From NCBI RefSeq assembly GCF_028462495.1, contig NZ_JAQOWX010000008.1, positions 1-64,000 on the forward strand: DNA of 64,000 bases, read 5' to 3'. This DNA is from Roseateles_E sp005503085. Lineage in GTDB: Bacteria > Pseudomonadota > Gammaproteobacteria > Burkholderiales > Burkholderiaceae_C. The notes below the pieces were generated by a model that ran no database searches, was not told the origin of the DNA, and saw only the letters and a list, made by a program, of their open reading frames with translations. Position 1 is the stretch's first letter, and every line of letters starts with the position of its first letter. Position numbers and translations under genes: made by a program. Positions 9,101 through 17,590 of this stretch are shown piece after piece.

Positions 9101-9712
9101 GTGAAAGACTTTCTGAAGGCACTCGAGATCCAGCGCTGGGATGACCCCCGCTATTACCACCACAGCCGCATCAACCCGTCGCTGCACCTGCTCAGCGCGC
9201 TGAGCTGTGTGCTGGCCTATCTGATGCTGTTCAAGGACCCGGCGGTGGCCGCGCTGATCGGCTGGTTGGTGTCGATGACCAGCCGGCAGGCCGGCCACTT
9301 CTTCTTCGAGCCCAAGGGCTACGACCATGTGAACAAGGCCACCCACGAGCACAAGGAAGAGATCAAGGTCGGCTACAACCTGCAGCGCAAGGTGGTGCTG
9401 ATGGCGCTGTGGGCCGCCTCGCCGCTGCTGCTCTATATCGACCCGACCCTGCTGGGGGCCTTCGAGCCGGCCGAGGCGCCGCTGGAGTTTGTGCGCCAGG
9501 TCGGGATGATGTGGTTGTGGCTGGGTGTGGCCGGCCTGCTGTTCCGCACTGTGCATCTGTTCATCATCAAGGATGTGCAGACCGGTCTGGTGTGGATGAG
9601 CAAGATCCTGACCGACCCCTTCCACGACATCATGCTGTACCGCAAGGCGCCGCTGCACCTGCTGCGCGGCGAGCTGATCGATCCGATGGGGCATGCCGCC
9701 GAGCGCGGCTGA
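9101..9712 (+). CDS. DUF962/Mpo1-like membrane protein
   Basis: 203 residues from GTG at 9101, which has AGGAG six bases upstream; the longer frame lacks a ribosome site. Near the start YYHHSRINPSLHLL and later SRQAGHFFFEPKGYDH resemble the H-x4-N-x3-H and G-H-x-x-F/V-E motifs of the YGL010w/Mpo1 (DUF962) family, whose yeast member is an Fe2+-dependent dioxygenase acting on 2-hydroxy fatty acids. Hydrophobic helices surround these His motifs, with another pair near the C-terminus. Assignment to DUF962 is from motif spacing, so function is a family-level guess. Confidence 0.6.
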   Translation: MKDFLKALEIQRWDDPRYYHHSRINPSLHLLSALSCVLAYLMLFKDPAVAALIGWLVSMTSRQAGHFFFEPKGYDHVNKATHEHKEEIKVGYNLQRKVVLMALWAASPLLLYIDPTLLGAFEPAEAPLEFVRQVGMMWLWLGVAGLLFRTVHLFIIKDVQTGLVWMSKILTDPFHDIMLYRKAPLHLLRGELIDPMGHAAERG

Positions 9713-9798
9713 GCTTAGGCAGAAACCTGGTCCTGGCTCTGAGTCGTGGTCGGGCGGGGCCCCGGGCTGCGGGCGGAAGCGTCCACGCCATGTCCTCC

Positions 9799-9813
9799 GG
9801 CCGCTGCGCGGCC
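9799..9813. terminator. Possible bidirectional hairpin terminator
   Basis: GGCCGC-TGC-GCGGCC, a perfect 6-bp stem with a 3-base loop, lies in the gap between two convergent genes (DUF962-like and the aminotransferase). It is followed on the plus strand by TCCCCCGTTT rather than a true T-tract, so it is a weak candidate. Confidence 0.35.
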
Positions 9814-9869
9814 TCCCCCGTTTACTTGCGTGGCCGCTCCCGCCCGCCGCCCTGCGTCGTCACCACTGA

Positions 9870-11534
9870 TCAAAACCGCTCGGCCAGCATCTCCCTCAGG
9901 ATCTGCCGCTTGATGGTCTTGTTGCTGAGTCCTTCGCCCTGCCACCACCAGCCGTCCTGCTGCATGCGGCGGGCGGCGGCCAGGCAGCGGCGGCAGACCT
10001 CGTCGAAATCGGCCTCGCTGTAGTCCAGGCTGAAGATCAGCCGGCCGCTGCCGACCCAGGACAACCACAGCCCCTGCTCGCGCAGATAGAACTGCAGCAT
10101 CCAGTTGTAGCGCGAGGGCAGCTCGAAGGTCAGGGTCCAGATCGAGGACAGATGGGCGGCGCGCAGCGGCAGCCCGGCCTCGCTCATCAGGCGGTTGAAG
10201 CGCGCGGCGCGCGCGTCCTGCTGCGCCTCCAGATCGCGGTAGAGGGCCTGCACCTCGGGCCGCTGCAGATGATCGAGAAAGACTGACATCGCCCCCATCA
10301 CATAGGGATGGGCGTTGAAGGTGCCGCGCGCGAAGCAGATGTCGGCTGGCCGCTCCTCGCGCCAGCGCTTCATCAGCGCGGCCTTGCCGCAGACCACGCC
10401 CACCGGCAGGCCGCCGCCCAGGCTCTTGCCGTAGGTGACCATATCGGCCTTGACGCCGAAGTACTCCTGCGCGCCGCCACGCGCCAGCCGGAAGCCGACA
10501 AAGACCTCGTCGAAGATCAGCACGATGCCGCGCTCGCTGCAGACCTGGCGCAGCTGCTGCAGCCAGGCGGTGTAGGCGGCGCGGTCAAAGCCGGCGCTGC
10601 GCGAGCTGTCCACCAGGGTCGAGTCGCCCGGCGCGCCGCGATTCGGATGCAGGGCCTGCAGCGGGTTGACCAGCACGCAGGCGATGTCGCGCCGCGTGCG
10701 CAGCACCTGCAGGCTTTTCTCGTCCATGTCCTTCAGCGTGTAGGTGTCACGCGGCGGCTGCGGGTTGCCGGGGCCGGGCTGCACGTCCTCCCACCAGCCG
10801 TGATAGGCGCCGCAAAAGCGCACCAGATGGCTGCGCCGCGTGTGATAGCGGGCCAGGCGCACCGCCTGCATCACCGCCTCGGTGCCCGACATATGAAAGC
10901 TCACCTCGTCCAGGCCCGAGATCGCGCGCAGCCGTGCGACGTTCTCGGCCACCACCGGGTGGTAGGCGCCCAGCAGCGGCCCGAGCTCGGCCACCCGCGC
11001 GCCGCCCTCGGCGATGCTGCGCTTGTAGAACTCGTGGCCGAACAGATTGACGCCGTAGCTGCCGCTCAGGTCCCAATAGCGCTGGCCGTCCAGATCGATG
11101 AGGCGGTTGCCCGCGCTGGCCTGCATGAAGCTGCCCAGCTTCAGGTGCTCGCGCAGATAAGGGCTGAACTGGAAAGGCACGCGATAAGCGCCGGTGAACT
11201 GCAGATCGGAGATCGCCTCGCGGGCCTGGGCCGTCAGCGCGATGCTCCGGGCATGACGGCTGTTGAGCTCGGCAGCCAGTGCGGCGAAGCCGGCGCGGCG
11301 CGTCGCCTGCACCTCGACGGGGGCCGCGTCGGCGCCGAAGAAGCGTGCCTCGTCATAGGCATAGCCGGGCAGCAGGCCGGCGACGCGCTTGGCCATGCGC
11401 GAATGGCCGGCCAGCGAGCGGTGCTTGGCACGCGAGAGCTGCAGGCGCTGGCGCGCGCGCGGCAGCGCCGCCACCAAGGCCAGCGCGGCGGCGGCCACCA
11501 GGGTCAGCTGAAAAACGGGCAGGGTTTCAATCAT
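9870..11534 (-). CDS. Class III (PLP) aminotransferase with N-terminal membrane anchor
   Basis: 554 residues, ~100 longer than most class III enzymes. Residues 8-24 are a hydrophobic anchor followed by a basic stretch. The catalytic core starts at about 110 and resembles glutamate-1-semialdehyde aminomutase-type enzymes: YWDLSGSYGVNLFGH, FHMSGTEAVMQAVRLAR (phosphate loop), FCGAYHGWW, IFDEVFVGFR (PLP Asp) and YGKSLGGGLPVG with the Schiff-base lysine at 370. The substrate is unknown. It is divergent, 70 bases away, from a phosphatidylserine decarboxylase-family gene, which suggests a role near phospholipid headgroups or a modified amine. Confidence 0.85.
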   Translation of the reverse strand: MIETLPVFQLTLVAAAALALVAALPRARQRLQLSRAKHRSLAGHSRMAKRVAGLLPGYAYDEARFFGADAAPVEVQATRRAGFAALAAELNSRHARSIALTAQAREAISDLQFTGAYRVPFQFSPYLREHLKLGSFMQASAGNRLIDLDGQRYWDLSGSYGVNLFGHEFYKRSIAEGGARVAELGPLLGAYHPVVAENVARLRAISGLDEVSFHMSGTEAVMQAVRLARYHTRRSHLVRFCGAYHGWWEDVQPGPGNPQPPRDTYTLKDMDEKSLQVLRTRRDIACVLVNPLQALHPNRGAPGDSTLVDSSRSAGFDRAAYTAWLQQLRQVCSERGIVLIFDEVFVGFRLARGGAQEYFGVKADMVTYGKSLGGGLPVGVVCGKAALMKRWREERPADICFARGTFNAHPYVMGAMSVFLDHLQRPEVQALYRDLEAQQDARAARFNRLMSEAGLPLRAAHLSSIWTLTFELPSRYNWMLQFYLREQGLWLSWVGSGRLIFSLDYSEADFDEVCRRCLAAARRMQQDGWWWQGEGLSNKTIKRQILREMLAERF

Positions 11535-11604
11535 CGCGGCTCACCATCGAGATGTCACAGAGGACGGGCAGACTGCATCTGTAACCCAGGCTCTTGACTC
11601 CTTG

Positions 11605-12471
11605 ATGAAAGCCATCCAAGCCGCCGCCACCCGCTGGCGCGACCGCCTGCTGCTGCAGGAGGACCTGAACTTCCTGCTGACCAACCGGATCCCCCGCATC
11701 GCGGTGAGCCGCTGGATGGGCCGCTTCAGTCGCATTGAGAGCCCGCTGCTGGCGCGGCTGGCTATTGCCGTCTGGCGGCTCTTCACCGAGCTGGACCTCA
11801 GCGACGCCAAGCACAGCCGCTTTCACAGCCTGCACGACTGCTTCATCCGCGAGCTCAAGCCCGGTGCACGGCCGCTAGCTCCCGAGCCCGGCGCGCTGGT
11901 GAGCCCCTGTGACGCCATCGTCGGCGCCTGCGGCCGGGTCGAGGCCGGCCGGCTCTACCAGGCCAAAGGCTTTCCGTACCGCATCGAGGATCTGTTCGGC
12001 GATGCCGCGCGCGCCGCGCCCTATCGCGATGGCAGCTTCGTCACCTTGCGGCTGACATCGGCGATGTACCACCGCTTCCATGCGCCGGCCGATCTGCGCA
12101 TCGAGCATGTGACCCATATCGCCGGCGACACCTGGAACGTCAATCCGATTGCGCTCAAGCGCATCGAGCGCCTGTTCTGTCGCAACGAGCGCGCCGCGCT
12201 GCATGCCCGCCTGGCCGATGGCCGGCCGATCGCGCTGGTGCCGGTGGCGGCCATCCTGGTGTCCAGCCTGCGTCTGCATGCGCTGGACCTGCTGCTGCAC
12301 ACCGGCTATGCCGGCCCGCATGAGCTGCCCTGCGATGCGAGCTATGCCAAGGGCCAAGAGATGGGCTGGTTTCAGCATGGTTCGACCATCATCGTCTTCC
12401 TGCCGCCGGGCCTGGCGCTGCGGGTAGGTAGCGGCCAGCGCTTGCGCATGGGCCAGCTGCTGGCCTCTTGA
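11605..12471 (+). CDS. psd: Phosphatidylserine decarboxylase family protein
   Basis: 288 residues from ATG 11605 (a TTG lies just before). SPCDAIVG corresponds to the conserved Asp region, YHRFHAP to the catalytic His motif, and HGSTIIVF near the C-terminus to the L/H-G-S-T self-cleavage site: Ser260 would become the pyruvoyl group, splitting the chain into beta and alpha subunits. It therefore should decarboxylate phosphatidylserine to phosphatidylethanolamine at the inner membrane, or a related lipid. No pssA is adjacent. A second psd elsewhere in the genome cannot be excluded, so the symbol is provisional. Confidence 0.85.
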   Translation: MKAIQAAATRWRDRLLLQEDLNFLLTNRIPRIAVSRWMGRFSRIESPLLARLAIAVWRLFTELDLSDAKHSRFHSLHDCFIRELKPGARPLAPEPGALVSPCDAIVGACGRVEAGRLYQAKGFPYRIEDLFGDAARAAPYRDGSFVTLRLTSAMYHRFHAPADLRIEHVTHIAGDTWNVNPIALKRIERLFCRNERAALHARLADGRPIALVPVAAILVSSLRLHALDLLLHTGYAGPHELPCDASYAKGQEMGWFQHGSTIIVFLPPGLALRVGSGQRLRMGQLLAS

Positions 12472-12556
12472 GGCCGAGGCCAGCCCCCCCGGGAAACAAG
12501 GCTTGATTCTTGCGGCCGGGCATAGCATGCTCGGGCCGAGGTCCTCCACCCCCACC

Positions 12557-13054
12557 ATGCTGCCGCCCACCGTTCTCGATGTTGAAGCCTCCGGATTCGG
12601 CCGCGGCAGCTATCCGATCGAGGTCGGTTTCGTCGAGCCCGAGGGCGGCCTGTTCTGCAGCCTGATTCAGCCCTTGCCCGACTGGCAGCACTGGGACGAG
12701 CAGGCCGAGGCCTTGCACGGCATCAGCCGCGATCTGCTGCACAGCCGCGGCAAGCCGGCCGACTGGGTGGCGCATCAGATCAATCTGCGCCTGCACGGCC
12801 AGACCGTCTACTGCGACGGCTGGGGCCATGACTATCCCTGGCTGGCGCGGCTGTTCGAGAGCACCGGCCAGGTGCCGGGCTTCAAGCTGCAGGACTTGCG
12901 CATGCTGCTCAGCGAGGCCGAGGCGGCGCGCTGGCACGAGACCATGCTGCAGGTGCGCGCCGAGCAGAACCTGCGCCGCCATCGCGCCAGCAGCGATGCG
13001 CGGGTGCTGCAGCTGGCGCTGCAAAGAGTCAAGCGGGTGGCGGCGCTGCTGTAG
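12557..13054 (+). CDS. 3'-5' exonuclease, DEDD (RNase T/DnaQ-like) family
   Basis: About 165 residues from ATG 12557. TVLDVEASGFGRGSYPIEVGFV is an Exo I motif (D-x-E), Y-C-D-GWGHDYPWLARL is Exo II-like with its Asp, and H-R-A-x-x-D-A-R near the end is Exo III (H-x4-D). The protein is compact, with no extra domains. It could act on DNA or RNA ends; the polynucleotide is not predictable. The 3' end overlaps the convergent diguanylate cyclase gene by 26 bases. Confidence 0.75.
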   Translation: MLPPTVLDVEASGFGRGSYPIEVGFVEPEGGLFCSLIQPLPDWQHWDEQAEALHGISRDLLHSRGKPADWVAHQINLRLHGQTVYCDGWGHDYPWLARLFESTGQVPGFKLQDLRMLLSEAEAARWHETMLQVRAEQNLRRHRASSDARVLQLALQRVKRVAALL

Positions 13055-15677
13055 CGGGGCCGCCGCGATAGCAGCCGCGGCCGGCCCGCTTGGCCTCGTA
13101 GAGCCGGGCATCGGCCTCGGCCACCATGCTGTCCAGATCGGCCGAACCACCGGCGGCCACACAGTAGCCGATGCTGACGCCGATGCTGAGCTCCAGCGCC
13201 TCGATGCTGAAGGGCTGGGCAATCGCCCGCAGCAGCTTGGCCGCCACCGCTTCCGCATCCGCCGCCGAGGGCAGGGCCGGCAGCAGCACCGCGAACTCGT
13301 CGCCGCCCAGCCGCGCCACCAGATCCTGGGGCCGCAGCGCATGGCGCAGCCGGCCGGCCACCGCCTTCAGCAAGGCATCTCCCACTGGATGGCCGTGCTG
13401 GTCATTGACCGGCTTGAAGCGGTCCAGGTCCAGATAGAGCAGGGTCAGCAGGCTGTTGTGCTGGCGGGCGTGGGCCAGCTGCTCATCGGCACGCAGCGCG
13501 AAGCCGCTGCGGTTGAGCAGCTGGGTCAGCGGGTCGGTCTGCGAGGCGTCGCGCAGCCGCGCCTCCTCGGTGCGGACCTCGGTGATATCGCGGGCAATGC
13601 TGATCACGCCTTCAATCTCGCCACTCTCCAGCTGCAGCGGCGCATAGTGCAGCTCGATGACCAGCGGCGGGTCGGTATAACTCTTCTCCAGATAGGCGAC
13701 GCGGCCGGCCAGCGCTGCCTCGATCAGCGGCCGGCTCAGCCCATAGTCGGCCTCGCCCAGCAGCTCGCTCAGGGGCCGGCCCAGCCAGTGTTCGCGTTCG
13801 CGCTCGATCCGGAAACGCTGGGCGAAGGCGCGGTTGAAGAACAGCAGGCACTGATCGCAGTCCAGCACGGCAATCATCGTCGTCGCTGCCTCGGCCACCG
13901 CCTTCAGCATGGCCTCGCTGCGCTCGCGCTCGTGCTGGGCCTGCACCTGGTTCGAGATGTCGCGCAGCAGCAGCGAGACGGTCGCTATCTGCTGGCGCTC
14001 GTTGCGATGCACCAGCACCGTGCTGGCCACCGGCACTTCCCGGCCCTGCAGGTCCAGCACCGCGCTGCGGCCCTGCCAATGGCCTTGCTGCAAGGCCTCG
14101 GCCGGCACCGTGTCGAGAAAGCCGCGCGGCTCGCTGCTGCGCATGAAACGCCGATAGTCCAGCCCGTCCAGCGCGGCATCCGGTGCCAGGCCCAGGCGCT
14201 GCCGGCCGGCCGGGTTCAGATACAGCAGCCGGCCTTCGGTGTCGAACTGGCAGACATAGTCGGGCGTGCGGTCGAAGATCGCGCCCAGGGTCAGCTCGGC
14301 CTGGCGCTGCGCGACCCGCTCGGTGACATCGTCGACCGTGCCGGCCGCGCCGACCACCCGGCCGTTGACACGCAGCGGCGCGGTACGCACCGAGAACAGG
14401 CGCTGCTGGCCGTCGGGCCGCAGCAGCGAGCGCATTGCATTGATGGCCTCGCCCTGGCCGATACGCTCACGCCAGCGCTCACGCACCTGGGCCCGCTCGG
14501 CCTCGGGCACCATCTCCAGCCAGCCCCATTCCTGCCGCTCGGCACCGAAGCCATGCAGGCGCAGATAGGTGTCGTTGGCGTAGACGATGCGGCCGTGGGC
14601 GTCGCAGCGGAACAGGCCCAGCGGCGAGGCATTGCTGGTGGCCAGCAGCGCGGCATCGCGCTCTCGCGCAGCCCGCTGCATGCGGGCCAGCATCAGCGTG
14701 ATCAGCAGGGCCGCGACCGAGATCCCGGCGCTCAGCGTCAGCAGCAGATTGCGCTGCTCGGCATGGTTGCCCAAGGTCGCGCTGAGGCCCTGGGCCAGCA
14801 GCACCTTGACACCGAAGTCGTCCAGGGTCTCGAAGCTGACCAACCGGGCCAGGCCGTCGGTGGCGGCGCCGCTGCTGACGAAGCTGCCGCTAGCACCCGC
14901 CAGCGCCTGGCGGCGCCTGGGCTCTTCGGCAAACAGATCGCGCCCGACAAAGCCGGCCAGCTCGGGCACGCGCAGCAGGCCCAGGCCGTCGCTGCGCAGC
15001 AGGGCCACGGCGCTCTCGTCACCACGCGAGTAGGGCCGCAGCAACTCGGCCAGGCGCCGGGTGTCTATCATGGCCACCAGGCTTTGCAGCTCGCCGACCG
15101 GCGCGCTCATGCGCATCGCCAGCGGCAGATAGATCGGGCCGCCGGCGCGCAGCTGCAGCGGTGCGCCGAGCAGGCTGCCCTCGGCCTCGGGCGAGGCCAG
15201 CAAAGTGATGAAGTCGGCCTCGGGCAGGGTCGCGAAGGGCTGGCCGGGCTGGGCCGGCAGGCGGAAGAGGCGGCCGTCGGCGCTGGCCAGCATCACATCG
15301 ACCAGCTCGCGCGAGGTGCCGCGCAGGGTCTCGGCCAGCTGGATCAGCGAGGCATCGTTGAGCGGGTCGCCGCGGCTGCGGGTCAGCAGCCACAGATCGA
15401 GGGTGCGCAGATTGCCCTCGGCATCGCGCAACACCGCCTCGGTCTGGGCGGACGCGGCGGCGGTCTGGCTGGCCAGCTCGCGCTTGTACTCGTCCATCAG
15501 CCGCTGCGGGTAGACGATGGAGAACCAGGCCACCACGCCCCACAGCATCAGCAGCACCAGGCCCAGCGCGACAAAAGGCCCGGCCGCCAGCAGGCGCTGG
15601 CCGGCCCGCGAATCGAGCCAGCGGCCCGGCGCGGGTCCGGGGGCAGCGCCGGCTACGGCGTCGAGGGGCGGACTCAT
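13029..15677 (-). CDS. Membrane diguanylate cyclase: extracytoplasmic sensor, three PAS domains, GGDEF
   Basis: 882 residues. A membrane helix at ~29-53, a ~250-residue periplasmic sensor region (dCache-like by size and position), and a second helix at ~310-335 are followed by three PAS modules (about 345-460, 470-590, 600-715; each ends with a D-ITE/V-style PAC segment) and a C-terminal GGDEF domain. The GGDEF motif is intact at 791-795, with an RxxD inhibitory site (RPQD, 782-785) at the canonical five-residue spacing, so it should make c-di-GMP and be feedback-inhibited. No EAL domain follows. Probably monocistronic; it converges with the exonuclease gene. Confidence 0.92.
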   Translation of the reverse strand: MSPPLDAVAGAAPGPAPGRWLDSRAGQRLLAAGPFVALGLVLLMLWGVVAWFSIVYPQRLMDEYKRELASQTAAASAQTEAVLRDAEGNLRTLDLWLLTRSRGDPLNDASLIQLAETLRGTSRELVDVMLASADGRLFRLPAQPGQPFATLPEADFITLLASPEAEGSLLGAPLQLRAGGPIYLPLAMRMSAPVGELQSLVAMIDTRRLAELLRPYSRGDESAVALLRSDGLGLLRVPELAGFVGRDLFAEEPRRRQALAGASGSFVSSGAATDGLARLVSFETLDDFGVKVLLAQGLSATLGNHAEQRNLLLTLSAGISVAALLITLMLARMQRAARERDAALLATSNASPLGLFRCDAHGRIVYANDTYLRLHGFGAERQEWGWLEMVPEAERAQVRERWRERIGQGEAINAMRSLLRPDGQQRLFSVRTAPLRVNGRVVGAAGTVDDVTERVAQRQAELTLGAIFDRTPDYVCQFDTEGRLLYLNPAGRQRLGLAPDAALDGLDYRRFMRSSEPRGFLDTVPAEALQQGHWQGRSAVLDLQGREVPVASTVLVHRNERQQIATVSLLLRDISNQVQAQHERERSEAMLKAVAEAATTMIAVLDCDQCLLFFNRAFAQRFRIEREREHWLGRPLSELLGEADYGLSRPLIEAALAGRVAYLEKSYTDPPLVIELHYAPLQLESGEIEGVISIARDITEVRTEEARLRDASQTDPLTQLLNRSGFALRADEQLAHARQHNSLLTLLYLDLDRFKPVNDQHGHPVGDALLKAVAGRLRHALRPQDLVARLGGDEFAVLLPALPSAADAEAVAAKLLRAIAQPFSIEALELSIGVSIGYCVAAGGSADLDSMVAEADARLYEAKRAGRGCYRGGPATAAPPPA

Positions 15678-15752
15678 GGGGAGTCTATTGTGCCAAGCAG
15701 GGCGGGGGGATGCAGACTTTTACAGCCGCATCCAGGTGCCAGGTCTTGCCCG

Positions 15753-15983
15753 TCAGTCCGGGCCGAGCTGGCTCTGCGCGATCGGCGCGCCGCCCTGCAA
15801 GGCCTTCAGGCAGGCGATGCAGAGGCAGCGCTGGTAGTTCTCGCGCAGCTCGCTCATCAGTTCCGGCGAGAGGCGCAGGTCGAAGCACTCGCACACCGCC
15901 TCGCCGGCGCCGCAGTGGAAGGGCCCGCCGCAGCGTGGGCAGGTCTCGTTGAGGGCGGCCGCGGGTGATGGCGTCGCATCCAT
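15753..15983 (-). CDS. Cysteine-rich CWC family protein
   Basis: 76 residues. The N-terminal half has CPRCGGPFHCGAG then C-E-C, the paired-cysteine pattern of the CWC (cysteine-rich, ~70 aa) family, and a further C-L-C-x-x-C near the C-terminus. It probably binds zinc; function unknown. Its ATG shares one base with the stop (TGATG) of the malonyl-CoA synthetase gene, so it is coupled to the malonate operon, although a malonate role is not implied. Confidence 0.75.
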   Translation of the reverse strand: MDATPSPAAALNETCPRCGGPFHCGAGEAVCECFDLRLSPELMSELRENYQRCLCIACLKALQGGAPIAQSQLGPD

Positions 15984-17524
15984 CAGGCGAACAGCGTCTT
16001 GTGCTGCTCGCGCAGCTGGTTCTTCAGCACCTTGCCCATGGTGTTGCGCGGCAACTCGGCCACGACGAAGACCTTTTTCGGGATCTTGAAGTTGGCGATC
16101 TTGCCTTTCAGCGCCGCGATGATGGCCTCGCCGTCCAGCGCCGCCCCGGGCTTGGCCACGACCACGGCCACCGCGCCCTCGCCGAAGTCAGGGTGGGGCA
16201 GGCCGATCACCGCCGATTCGGCGACGCCGGCCATCTCGTTGATATAGCCCTCGATCTCGGCCGGGTAGACGTTGTAGCCGCCCGAGATGATCAGGTCCTT
16301 GCTGCGGCCGACTATTGCGTAATAGCCGCGTGCGTCGCGCTTGCCGACATCGCCGGTCTTGAACCAGCCATCGGCCGTGAACTCTTCCTTGGTTTTTTCG
16401 GGCATGCGCCAGTAGCCCGAGAAGACATTGGGGCCGCTGACCTCGATATTGCCGATCTCCTCAGGCCCGCAGTCGCTGCCCTGATCGTCACGCACGCGCA
16501 CGCCGACGCCGGGCAGCGCGAAGCCGACCGTGCCGCCCAGGCGATCCCCATCCTCGGCGCGGTAGGGGTTGGACGTCAGCATCACCGTCTCGCTCATGCC
16601 GTAGCGCTCCAGGATGGTATGGCCCGTGCGGCTCTGCCAGTCCTTGAAGGTCTCCAGCAGCAGCGGCGCCGAGCCGGCGATGAAGAGCCGCATGGTCTTG
16701 CAGGCCGCCTTGGTCAGCGCGGCCTCGCCCAGCATGCGCACATACAGCGTTGGCACGCCCATGAAGACCGTGGCCTCGGCAAAGCGCGCGATCACCGCCC
16801 TGGGCTCGAACTTGCTGAACCAGATCATCTTGCTGCCATTGAGCAGCGCGCCATGCGAGGCGACGAAGAGGCCGTGCACATGGAAGATAGGCAGCGCGTG
16901 GATCAGCACATCGCCCCCTTCTTCCCGAGTACGCCAACCCCAGTAGTCCTTCAGCGTCTGCGCATTGCTGAGCAGATTGCCGTGGCTCAGCATCGCCCCC
17001 TTGGAGCGGCCGGTCGTGCCGCTGGTGTAGAGGATGGCGGCCAGCTCGTCGGCGCGCTTGGATGCAGGCTGGTGCTGATCGCTCATCGCGGCGGCGCGGT
17101 CCAAGAGGGTGCCTGTGCGGTCCTCATTGAGCGTGAAGACGTTCTGGGTGCCGGCCTGGAAGGCGATCTTGGACACCCAGCCGAAGTTCTTGCCGGCACA
17201 GACCACCACCGCCGGCTCGGCATTGGCGATGAAGTACTCGATCTCGGCGGCCTGGTAGGCGGTGTTGAGCGGCAGGAAGACATAGCCGGCGCGCAAGACC
17301 GCCAGATACAGCATCAGCGCTTCGACGCTCTTCTCCGTCTGCACCGCGACCCGGCTGCCCGGCGGCAGGTCCAGCGAGGCCAGCAGATTGGCCATCATCG
17401 CGCTGGCGCGCGCGATATCGCGCCAGCTGTAGCTCAGGCCGTGGCCGTCGGCGCATTCGATCGCCACGGCATCCAGATCGGCCGGGAAGGCCGCGCGCAG
17501 CGCGGCGAAGACATTGGCATTCAT
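15983..17524 (-). CDS. matB: Malonyl-CoA synthetase (MatB)
   Basis: 513 residues, acyl-adenylate-forming superfamily. ILYTSGTTGRSKGAMLSHGNL is the ATP P-loop, YGMSETVM the A5 motif, GWFKTGDVG the hinge region, SGGYNVYPAEIEGYIN the CoA-binding region, and LPRNTMGKVLKN carries the A10 catalytic lysine. The size and the sequence around VNGPNVFSGYW-like and NTAYQAAEIEYFI segments match MatB, which ligates malonate to CoA using ATP. Its place in one run with malonyl-CoA decarboxylase and a GntR regulator supports that substrate. A 38-base hairpin separates it from the upstream Bug gene. Confidence 0.9.
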   Translation of the reverse strand: MNANVFAALRAAFPADLDAVAIECADGHGLSYSWRDIARASAMMANLLASLDLPPGSRVAVQTEKSVEALMLYLAVLRAGYVFLPLNTAYQAAEIEYFIANAEPAVVVCAGKNFGWVSKIAFQAGTQNVFTLNEDRTGTLLDRAAAMSDQHQPASKRADELAAILYTSGTTGRSKGAMLSHGNLLSNAQTLKDYWGWRTREEGGDVLIHALPIFHVHGLFVASHGALLNGSKMIWFSKFEPRAVIARFAEATVFMGVPTLYVRMLGEAALTKAACKTMRLFIAGSAPLLLETFKDWQSRTGHTILERYGMSETVMLTSNPYRAEDGDRLGGTVGFALPGVGVRVRDDQGSDCGPEEIGNIEVSGPNVFSGYWRMPEKTKEEFTADGWFKTGDVGKRDARGYYAIVGRSKDLIISGGYNVYPAEIEGYINEMAGVAESAVIGLPHPDFGEGAVAVVVAKPGAALDGEAIIAALKGKIANFKIPKKVFVVAELPRNTMGKVLKNQLREQHKTLFA

Positions 17525-17547
17525 CAGAAATCGAATCTAGTCAGTTG

Positions 17548-17585
17548 GGGACAGAGCTACTCGCTCCGCTCGGGCGGTCTGTCCC
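17548..17585 (-). promoter_or_regulatory. Intercistronic hairpin between the Bug gene and matB
   Basis: GGGACAGA and TCTGTCCC form a perfect 8-bp inverted repeat around a 22-base interior, in the 66-base gap after the Bug stop codon on the minus strand. There is no T-tract, so it is more likely an mRNA-stabilising or partial-attenuation element than a full terminator. It would allow the binding protein to be made in excess of the downstream enzyme. Confidence 0.5.
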
Positions 17586-17590
17586 GCAAG

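Noticed and set aside
12828..15968. A 1,046-codon open frame on the plus strand opposite the diguanylate cyclase
   Set aside because: Its translation is Gln/His/Ala/Gly-rich with no domain; it mirrors the GC-biased codons of the real minus-strand gene.
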